From Caulobacteraceae bacterium (GTDB taxonomy: Bacteria > Pseudomonadota > Alphaproteobacteria > Caulobacterales > Caulobacteraceae), in NCBI GenBank assembly GCA_020852035.1, contig JADZBR010000218.1, positions 1 through 9,286 of the forward strand: DNA of 9,286 nt, read 5' to 3'. Position numbers and translations under genes: made by a program. Positions 1-4,891 of the stretch are shown here, one piece after another (position 1 is the first letter of the stretch; each line of letters starts with the position of its first letter). The notes beneath the pieces were generated by a model that saw only the letters and a program-made list of their open reading frames with translations, was not told where the DNA came from and made no database searches.

Positions 1-383
1 TCATCGGCTCCTGCACCAACAGCCGCATCGAGGACCTGCGCATGGCCGCCTCCATCGTCGAGGGGCGCAAAGTGGCCGAGGGCGTGCGCGCCATGGTGGT
101 GCCGGGCTCGGGCCTGGTGCGCGCCCAGGCCGAGGACGAGGGGCTGGACGTGATCTTCCGCGCCGCCGGCTTCGACTGGCGCGAGCCCGGCTGCTCGATG
201 TGCCTCGGCATGAACCCCGACAAGCTGGCGCCTGGCGAACGCTGCGCCTCCACCTCCAACCGCAACTTCGAGGGCCGCCAGGGCCGCGGCGGGCGCACCC
301 ACCTGATGAGCCCGGCGATGGCCGCCGCCGCCGCCCTCGCCGGCCGCATCGCCGACGTGCGCGAGTATTTGCCGGAAACTTGA
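1..383 (+). CDS. leuC: 3-isopropylmalate dehydratase large subunit, C-terminal part
   Basis: This is the last 126 codons of LeuC (reading frame starts at base 3; the 5' end lies outside the window). LeuC with LeuD forms the cytoplasmic [4Fe-4S] isopropylmalate isomerase, which converts 2-isopropylmalate to 3-isopropylmalate in leucine synthesis. The visible part opens with IGSCTNSR and later has GCSMCLGMN. Together these supply the three cluster-binding cysteines of the aconitase family (visible residues 4, 64 and 67). The end, with SNRNFEGRQG and LMSPAMAAAAA, is the normal C-terminus of the family, so the gene is not cut short at this end. The TGA stop at 381-383 lies inside a palindrome that appears to control the next two genes. 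Its partner leuD is 1.56 kb further on instead of adjacent. Confidence 0.97.
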   Translation, partial: IGSCTNSRIEDLRMAASIVEGRKVAEGVRAMVVPGSGLVRAQAEDEGLDVIFRAAGFDWREPGCSMCLGMNPDKLAPGERCASTSNRNFEGRQGRGGRTHLMSPAMAAAAALAGRIADVREYLPET

Positions 384-408
384 CCAACTTGGTCAAGCTG
401 GCTATGTC
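379..408 (+). promoter_or_regulatory. Promoter with palindromic operator of the toxin-antitoxin operon
   Basis: Bases 379-397 form a perfect 19-bp palindrome, CTTGACCAA-C-TTGGTCAAG (nine-base arms, one central base). The left arm contains TTGACC (380-385), which fits a -35 element. GCTATGTC at 401-408 matches seven of eight positions of the Caulobacter -10 consensus GCTANAWC. The 14-bp gap after TTGACCA is within the spacing known for that promoter class. Transcription would start near 414-416, at the antitoxin ATG (415), so the mRNA may be leaderless; no convincing Shine-Dalgarno sequence precedes that ATG. A further GGTCAA half-site lies at 423-428. The natural reading is a site where the antitoxin or the TA complex represses its own promoter. 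The palindrome and the match are seen directly; binding is inferred. Confidence 0.72.
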
Positions 409-414
409 TTCGGA

Positions 415-681
415 ATGGTCCAGGTCAACCTCTACGAAGCCAAGACGCAGTTCTCTTCGCTTGTTGATCGGGCAGCGAGCGGCGAGGACGTGGTGATCGC
501 CAAGAACGGCAAGCCGCGAGCGGTGATGGTTTCGTTGGATCGCGCCCCAACCGCCACGCCCGCGCCTGTCCGTGAGTTCGGTTTCTGGAAGCACAAGGGT
601 TATCGGCTGCCCGAGACCTTTGACGATCCCGATCCAGAGATCGAGGCGATGTTCTACGGTGACGACGAGACGCCTGAGTGA
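415..681 (+). CDS. Type II antitoxin, Phd/YefM family
   Basis: An 88-residue protein. Its N-terminal half (VNLYEAKTQFSSLVDRAASG, then GEDVVIAKNGKPRAVMVSL) is the classic Phd/YefM fold, which dimerises and binds DNA. The acidic C-terminal part (about residues 55-88, with LPETFDDPDPEIEAMFYG) resembles the segment that wraps around and blocks a PIN toxin in this family. It would neutralise the RNase encoded next door and repress their shared promoter. The stop overlaps the toxin start by 4 bp (GTGA), which suggests coupled translation. By hand count, 21 of 88 codons end in A or T, against 7 of the first 88 codons of leuD, which points to acquisition from elsewhere. Start: the ATG at 415 is the only start that keeps the family N-terminus, and it may be read from a leaderless mRNA. 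Confidence 0.93.
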   Translation: MVQVNLYEAKTQFSSLVDRAASGEDVVIAKNGKPRAVMVSLDRAPTATPAPVREFGFWKHKGYRLPETFDDPDPEIEAMFYGDDETPE

Positions 682-1085
682 GGGGCTATCTGCTCGACAC
701 CAGCGTCGTCATCGGCTTCGCCTACGATCCCGATCAGTTTCGCGGCGACGTGCGGACCAGGTTGCTGGCGCCGAGCGAACGGCTGGTGGTGAGCGTTGTC
801 TGTGCGTTCGAAATGGCGGTGAAGCACAGCCTTGGGAAGCTCCCCCTTCCCGATGGCTTCGACACCGACTTCCAGGGTGAATACAACGAGCTTCTTCGAA
901 GGCTGGTCGCCGAATCCCTGGATGTCGCCCTGCCGCATGCCGCACGCGTGCGGCACTTGCCGTTCCATCATCGTGACCCTTTTGATCGGCTCTTGATCGC
1001 TCAAGCCATCGAGGAAGATCTGACCCTGGTGACCAGCGACCGCGCCTTTTCGCTTTATTCGGGTCTGCGGGTACTGCCCGCATGA
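678..1085 (+). CDS. Type II toxin, PIN-domain ribonuclease (VapC-like)
   Basis: A 135-residue single-domain PIN protein. PIN toxins cut RNA (often tRNA or rRNA sites) with Mg2+ held by clustered acidic residues, and stop growth when freed from the antitoxin. The acids are present: Asp7 in YLLDTSVV, Glu45 in VCAFEMAVKHSLGKL, Asp100/Asp103 in HHRDPFDRLLIAQA, and Asp121 in LVTSDRAF. Length and motif order match the VapC group that pairs with Phd/YefM antitoxins, so the toxin looks intact. The GTG start at 678 overlaps the antitoxin stop by 4 bp. The TGA at 1083-1085 overlaps the ATG of the VOC gene by 4 bp. By hand count, 36 of 135 codons end in A/T, unlike the genes downstream. The RNA target cannot be read from the sequence. 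Confidence 0.93.
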   Translation: MRGYLLDTSVVIGFAYDPDQFRGDVRTRLLAPSERLVVSVVCAFEMAVKHSLGKLPLPDGFDTDFQGEYNELLRRLVAESLDVALPHAARVRHLPFHHRDPFDRLLIAQAIEEDLTLVTSDRAFSLYSGLRVLPA

Positions 1086-1945
1086 TCACCGCCCTCGACC
1101 ACATCGCCGTCGTCGTGAACGACCTCGACCAGGCCGCCGCCGCCTACACCGCCCTCCTGGGCCGTGAGCCGAACTGGCGCGGCTCGGGCGGCGGGGCGCA
1201 CCACGTCTGGTTCCAGCTGGACAACATGGCCCTCGACGTCATCGCCGCCGACGGGAGCGAGGGCGCGATGGGCGACCGGGTGCGCGCCCACCTCGCGGAA
1301 CACGGCGAAAGCCTCTGGGCCCTCGCCTTCGCCGTCGACGACATGGCCGCGCACCACCGCGCCGTTGAACGCCGCGGCGTGCGGCTTTCGCCGCCCGGCC
1401 CGGTGCGCTCCACCGCCTCCGACGGCGCCAAGCGCTACTGGGAGACCGCCGCCAGCCACCCGGCCGACTCGGCCGGCGTGAACCTCTTCCTGATCGGCCC
1501 GCCGCGCGACCCGACCCCCTGGCCGAAGTCGCCGCCGACCGTTCCCGAGGCCGCCGCCGTCGGCGCCCTCGACCACGTGGTGGTCCGCACGCCGGACGCC
1601 GAGCGCGCCGCGGCGCTCTACGGGACCCGCCTGGGCCTCGACCTGCGGCTCGATCGCTCGAACCCCAAGTTCGGCTCGCGGATGATGTTCTTCCGCGCCG
1701 GCGACGCGGTGGTGGAGATCGGCGCCCCGCTCGACCGCTCGGTCACGCCAGGCCCTGACAAGCTCTCCGGCCTCGCCTGGCGCGTCGCCGATCCTGACGC
1801 CGCGCAAGCCCGCCTCGCCGCCGCCGGCCTCGACGTCTCCGAGGTGCGCGACGGTCGCAAGCCCGGCACCCGGGTGTTCACCGTCCGCGCCGGCGCCCCG
1901 GCCGCGCCCTTCCTGATGCTCCAGCCGTCCGCTAGGGAGGACTGA
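1082..1945 (+). CDS. VOC superfamily (glyoxalase-like) protein with two domains
   Basis: A 287-residue soluble protein made of two vicinal-oxygen-chelate modules. Module one is roughly residues 3-139 and opens with ALDHIAVVVNDLDQAAAAYTALLG (His7). Module two is roughly 160-285 and opens with ALDHVVVRTPDAERAAALYGTRLGLDL (His165), with a possible metal-ligand Glu212 in VVEIGAP. VOC proteins include glyoxalases, extradiol dioxygenases, epimerases and resistance proteins; nothing here fixes the substrate. The lack of a transmembrane segment or signal peptide suggests a cytoplasmic enzyme. Its ATG overlaps the toxin stop (ATGA) and its stop overlaps the leuD start by one base (TGATG). Codon use is strongly G/C-ending, like the leu genes and unlike the TA pair, so it probably belonged to this operon before the TA genes arrived. 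Confidence 0.85.
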   Translation: MITALDHIAVVVNDLDQAAAAYTALLGREPNWRGSGGGAHHVWFQLDNMALDVIAADGSEGAMGDRVRAHLAEHGESLWALAFAVDDMAAHHRAVERRGVRLSPPGPVRSTASDGAKRYWETAASHPADSAGVNLFLIGPPRDPTPWPKSPPTVPEAAAVGALDHVVVRTPDAERAAALYGTRLGLDLRLDRSNPKFGSRMMFFRAGDAVVEIGAPLDRSVTPGPDKLSGLAWRVADPDAAQARLAAAGLDVSEVRDGRKPGTRVFTVRAGAPAAPFLMLQPSARED

Positions 1946-2556
1946 TGCAGCCCTTTACCCGCCTCGACGCGCCGGTCGCGCCCCTGCCTCTGGCCAATAT
2001 CGACACCGACCAGATCATCCCCAAGCAGTTCCTCAAGACCGTGGAGCGCGAGGGGCTGGGCAAGGGCCTGTTCTACGACTTCCGCTTCGACGAGCAGGGC
2101 AAGGAGAAGGCCGACTTCGTGCTCAACCGGCCGGAATACAAAGGCGCCGGCGTGCTGGTGACCGGCGACAACTTCGGTTGCGGCTCGTCCCGCGAGCATG
2201 CGCCCTGGGCGCTGATGGATTTCGGCATCCGCTCGGTGATCGCCACCAGCTTCGCCGACATCTTCTACAACAACTGCTTCCAGAACGGCCTCCTGCCCGT
2301 GGTGCTTCGGCCTGAGGAGGTGCAGGCGCTGATGGACGAGGCCAAAGGCGGCAACCACCTGGTCACCGTCGACCTGGAGAGCCAGACCGTCACCTCGCCG
2401 TCCGGCAAGGTCTTCCAGTTCGAGATCGACCCGCAGCGGCGCGAGAAGATGCTCAAGGGGCTGGACGCCATCGGCGAGACCCTGCAGGCGGCGGACGCCA
2501 TCGACGTCTACGAGAGCAAGGTGGCGCTCGGCAAACCCTGGCTGGAGCCGGCGTGA
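1945..2556 (+). CDS. leuD: 3-isopropylmalate dehydratase small subunit
   Basis: A 203-residue LeuD, the swivel-domain subunit that joins LeuC to form isopropylmalate isomerase. Diagnostic segments are ANIDTDQIIPKQFL (about 17-30), GDNFGCGSSREHAPWAL (74-90), SFADIFYNNCFQNGLLPV (about 105-122) and the FEIDPQRREKMLKGLDAI region near the end. Length is normal for the family. The ATG shares its A with the TGA of the VOC gene, and GGGAGG at 1935-1940 provides a good ribosome binding site, so translation does not depend on coupling alone. The separation from leuC by a TA module means that the two subunits of one enzyme may be under partly different transcriptional control. Confidence 0.97.
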   Translation: MQPFTRLDAPVAPLPLANIDTDQIIPKQFLKTVEREGLGKGLFYDFRFDEQGKEKADFVLNRPEYKGAGVLVTGDNFGCGSSREHAPWALMDFGIRSVIATSFADIFYNNCFQNGLLPVVLRPEEVQALMDEAKGGNHLVTVDLESQTVTSPSGKVFQFEIDPQRREKMLKGLDAIGETLQAADAIDVYESKVALGKPWLEPA

Positions 2557-2571
2557 GCGGCGCGACCCCTC

Positions 2572-2590
2572 CCTCCCCACGAGGGGGAGG
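2572..2590 (+). promoter_or_regulatory. Hairpin that contains the ribosome binding site of the ABM gene
   Basis: CCTCCCC (2572-2578) and GGGGAGG (2584-2590) are perfect reverse complements around a five-base loop (ACGAG). The right arm is the only Shine-Dalgarno-like sequence before the GTG at 2594. In RNA the site would therefore sit inside a 7-bp, mostly G-C stem. It could dampen or condition translation of the small ORF. It could also be a copy of a dispersed GC-rich intergenic repeat whose second half happens to serve as the ribosome binding site. Pairing is seen directly; function is inferred. Confidence 0.5.
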
Positions 2591-2593
2591 AAA

Positions 2594-2896
2594 GTGAGCC
2601 TCATCATCGCCGGGACCGTCCGCGTGCCGCCGGAGACCCTCGACGCCTTCCGCCCGCACATGCAGGCCATGCTGGACGCCTCGCGCGGCGAAGACGGGTG
2701 CCTCGCCTACAGCTACGCCGAGGATGTGATCGAGCCGGGCTTGATCCGGGTCTTCGAGCTCTGGCGCGATCAGGCGGCGATCGATGCGCACTTCGCCACC
2801 GCCCACATGGCGGCCTGGCGGGCGGCGTGGCCGAGCTTCGGGGTTTCCGATCGCCGGCTCTTCGCCTACGAGGTCGCCGCGCAGCGACCTCTGTAG
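2594..2896 (+). CDS. ABM-domain protein, putative quinol monooxygenase
   Basis: A 100-residue protein with the dimeric ferredoxin-like antibiotic biosynthesis monooxygenase (ABM) fold, similar in plan to YgiN-type quinol monooxygenases. It has a first strand (LIIAGTVRVPPETLDAFRPHMQAMLDASRGEDGCLAYSY), a middle strand (GLIRVFELWRDQAAIDAHFATAHMAAW) and a closing strand (RLFAYEV). These cofactor-free enzymes usually oxidise quinol-like or polyketide substrates; some act as heme or stress proteins, so the substrate is open. The GTG start at 2594 follows a strong but hairpin-bound Shine-Dalgarno sequence. It lies 37 bp after leuD and 9 bp before leuB, within the operon, so it is probably co-expressed with leucine synthesis. 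The family call is firm; the precise activity is not. Confidence 0.85.
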   Translation: MSLIIAGTVRVPPETLDAFRPHMQAMLDASRGEDGCLAYSYAEDVIEPGLIRVFELWRDQAAIDAHFATAHMAAWRAAWPSFGVSDRRLFAYEVAAQRPL

Positions 2897-2905
2897 GAGA
2901 TTTCC

Positions 2906-3958
2906 ATGACCGACCTTCTGCTCCTGCCCGGCGACGGCATCGGGCCCGAGGTGATCGCCGAGGTGCGCCACGTCGCCGAGCGCCTGACGCCGGACCTGAA
3001 GCTCGCGGAGCGCGACTTCGGCGGGGTCAGCTACGACCGCCACGGCTCGCCCCTGACCGACGACACGCTCGCCGCCGCCAAGGCCGCCAGGGCGGTGCTG
3101 ATGGGCGCCGTCGGCGGGCCGAAGTGGCGCGACGCCCCGCGCCACAAGCGCCCCGAGGCGGGCCTCCTCGCCCTGCGCGAAGGCATGAACGTCTACGCCA
3201 ACCTGCGGCCCGCGATCTGCTTCGACGCCCTGGCCGACGCCTCCAGCCTGAAGCGCGAACTGGTGGTCGGCCTCGACCTGATGATCGTGCGCGAGCTGAC
3301 CGGCGGCATCTATTTCGGCAAGCCGCGGTTCATCGAGGACCTGCCGGAGGGCGGCCGTCGGGCGGTCGATACCCAGGTCTACACGACCGCCGAGATCGAG
3401 CGGGTGGCCCGCGTGGCCTTCGAACTGGCGCGGGGGCGCCGCAACAAGGTGACCTCGGCCGAGAAATCCAACGTCATGGATTCCGGCCTCCTCTGGCGCG
3501 AGGTGGTGACCGACCTGCACGCCCGTGAGTTCTCCGACGTCGAGCTCGAGCACATGCTGGCCGACAACGCCGCCATGCAGATCGTCAAGAACCCCAAGCA
3601 GTTCGACGTGCTGGTGACCGACAACCTGTTCGGCGACATCCTGTCCGACGAGGCCGCGCAGCTCACCGGCGGCCTTGGCCTGCTCCCCTCCGCCGCGCTC
3701 GGCGTGGCCGGGGCGCCGGGCCTCTATGAGCCGATCCACGGCTCGGCGCCGGACATCGCCGGTCAGGGCCTGGCCAATCCGCTGGCCGCCATCCTCTCCT
3801 TCGAGATGGCCCTGCGCTGGTCGCTGGGCCGCCCGGCCGACGCCGACCGCGTGCACGCCGCCGTGGTCCGCGCGCTGCGGTCGGGCGCCCGCACCCGCGA
3901 CATCGGCGGGACCCTCAGCACCCGCGAGATGGGCTCCGCGGTGCTGGCCGAGCTCTGA
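2906..3958 (+). CDS. leuB: 3-isopropylmalate dehydrogenase
   Basis: A 350-residue LeuB, the NAD+-dependent enzyme that oxidises and decarboxylates 3-isopropylmalate to 2-ketoisocaproate. Visible motifs: LLPGDGIGPEVIAEV at the N-terminus; the Arg-rich substrate segment LRPAICF (about 100-106); LTGGIYFGKPR with Tyr136; NKVTSAEKSNVMDSGLLWREV with catalytic Lys187; the metal acids Asp220, Asp244 and Asp248 (DNLFGDILSDEAAQLTGGLG); and the NAD-binding loop EPIHGSAPDIAGQGLANPLA. All key residues are present and the length is normal. AGGAGA at 2895-2900 is a good ribosome binding site for the ATG at 2906. It is the last leu gene here; a long inverted repeat that could end the transcript follows 75 bp later. 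Confidence 0.98.
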   Translation: MTDLLLLPGDGIGPEVIAEVRHVAERLTPDLKLAERDFGGVSYDRHGSPLTDDTLAAAKAARAVLMGAVGGPKWRDAPRHKRPEAGLLALREGMNVYANLRPAICFDALADASSLKRELVVGLDLMIVRELTGGIYFGKPRFIEDLPEGGRRAVDTQVYTTAEIERVARVAFELARGRRNKVTSAEKSNVMDSGLLWREVVTDLHAREFSDVELEHMLADNAAMQIVKNPKQFDVLVTDNLFGDILSDEAAQLTGGLGLLPSAALGVAGAPGLYEPIHGSAPDIAGQGLANPLAAILSFEMALRWSLGRPADADRVHAAVVRALRSGARTRDIGGTLSTREMGSAVLAEL

Positions 3959-4025
3959 TCGGGCGTTGACCCCGCGCCGGGCGCGTGGGAGCTTTCGCGC
4001 ATCAGCCATCGCGCCTCGCGGTGGG

Positions 4026-4044
4026 CCGCGGGAACGCCCCGCGG
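4026..4044 (+). promoter_or_regulatory. Alternative hairpin competing with the long inverted repeat
   Basis: CCGCGGG (4026-4032) pairs perfectly with CCCGCGG (4038-4044) across a five-base loop. The right arm is part of the left arm of the longer stem that starts at 4033, so the two structures exclude each other. This is the arrangement of an attenuator, with an upstream hairpin able to hold back the terminator. GC-rich DNA gives such pairings by chance, so the regulatory reading is weak. Confidence 0.35.
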
Positions 4045-4101
4045 TGAACAGGACTCCCCGGCCGCACCGGCCAGGGCGTGTTGTTCACCGCGGGGCGTTT
4101 T
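4033..4101 (+). terminator. Long inverted repeat with T run, terminator or attenuator
   Basis: AACGCCCCGCGGTGAACA (4033-4050) and its exact reverse complement (4082-4099) form an 18-bp stem, followed at once by the end of a TTTT run (4098-4101). The 31-base loop holds a smaller hairpin, GGCCG-CAC-CGGCC (4060-4072). A GC-rich stem running into T residues is the pattern of an intrinsic terminator, here for the leu operon. It is unusual that it ends only 16 bp before the ATG of the next gene, which leaves no room for a separate promoter after it. A TTGAC at 3966-3970 upstream has only a weak -10 match. Termination may therefore be partial or conditional. Confidence 0.7.
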
Positions 4102-4117
4102 CCGTCGGAGACCACGC

Positions 4118-4891
4118 ATGGAGCCCACCCCGCACCTGACCCCCGAAACCCTCGCCGCCTTCGAGCGCGACGGCCTGGCCCGCCTCCCCGCCGCCTTGCC
4201 CGCAACCAAGGTCGCCGTCATGGCCGACCGCGTCTGGCGACATCTCGCCGAGCGCCTGGGCGCCGACCGCGCGCGCCCCGAGACCTGGCCGAGCGGACGG
4301 ATCGGCGGCTTCCAGGCGCTGGAGCGTTCCGGCGCTTGCGCGGCCTGCGCGCCCCTCTTCACGGCCCTGGCCGACCGGCTGCTGGGCCCCGGCCAATGGA
4401 TCGCGCCCCGGCATTGGGGGCAGGCGCTGATCACCTTTCCCGAAGGCGCCTGGGCCGTGCCGCACGCCATGTGGCACCTGGACCTGCCGGCCATGCGGGC
4501 CGGCGAGCCGCTCGCCGGCGTGCGCCTCTTCACCTTCCTGGAGCCGGTGGAGCCTCGCGGCGGCGGCACGCTGGTGCTGGCCGGCTCGCACAGGGCGGTG
4601 ATGGATCGCGCCGCCCAGGAAGCCGCCCTGCGCCTGCGCTCGGCCGAGATGCGCCAGCGGCTGGCGGCCGACGAGCCCTGGATGGCCGACCTCCTCTCGG
4701 CGGGTGGGCCGCGCGAGCGGTTCATGGGCGAGGATGGAGCCCTGCGCGGCCATCCCGTCCGCGTGGCGGAGCTGACCGGCGCGCCGGGCGATGTCGTGAT
4801 CATGCACCCGGCGGCGTTCCACACCCTGGCGCCCAACGGCCGTGAGCGTCCGCGGATGATGCTGGTGCAGGCCCTGGCGCGGCGGGGCTAG
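4118..4891 (+). CDS. Phytanoyl-CoA dioxygenase (PhyH) family protein
   Basis: A 257-residue Fe(II)/2-oxoglutarate-dependent oxygenase of the PhyH family, which hydroxylates small molecules or acyl chains. The iron-binding facial triad is visible. His120 and Asp122 lie in HAMWHLDLPA, and the distal His is most likely His235 in VVIMHPAAFHTLAPNG. Arg246 in RERPRMMLVQ is placed to bind the 2-oxoglutarate carboxylate. Residues 134-158 (GVRLFTFLEPVEPRGGGTLVLAGSH) form the expected core strands. No signal peptide is seen. CGGAG (4106-4110) is a modest ribosome binding site for the ATG at 4118. The long inverted repeat ends 16 bp upstream and may limit read-through from leuB. The stop overlaps the convergent divL stop. 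The substrate is unknown. Confidence 0.88.
   Translation: MEPTPHLTPETLAAFERDGLARLPAALPATKVAVMADRVWRHLAERLGADRARPETWPSGRIGGFQALERSGACAACAPLFTALADRLLGPGQWIAPRHWGQALITFPEGAWAVPHAMWHLDLPAMRAGEPLAGVRLFTFLEPVEPRGGGTLVLAGSHRAVMDRAAQEAALRLRSAEMRQRLAADEPWMADLLSAGGPRERFMGEDGALRGHPVRVAELTGAPGDVVIMHPAAFHTLAPNGRERPRMMLVQALARRG

Noticed and set aside
1055..2670. Two minus-strand open frames of 250 and 350 codons
   Set aside because: Both are shadows of the VOC gene, leuD and the ABM gene.
3966..3998. A promoter for the PhyH gene (TTGAC at 3966-3970, GCTTTCGC at 3991-3998)
   Set aside because: The -10 match is poor and the spacing is too long for the Caulobacter class; transcripts from here would also meet the terminator-like stem.
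2453..4009. A 518-codon open frame on the - strand
   Set aside because: It runs antisense to the end of leuD, the ABM gene and leuB, and its composition (His, Gly, Val, Ala) is typical of shadow frames.
3763..4836. A 357-codon open frame on the - strand
   Set aside because: It is antisense to leuB and the PhyH gene, whose family motifs are clear; its translation is Arg/Ser/Ala-rich without motifs.
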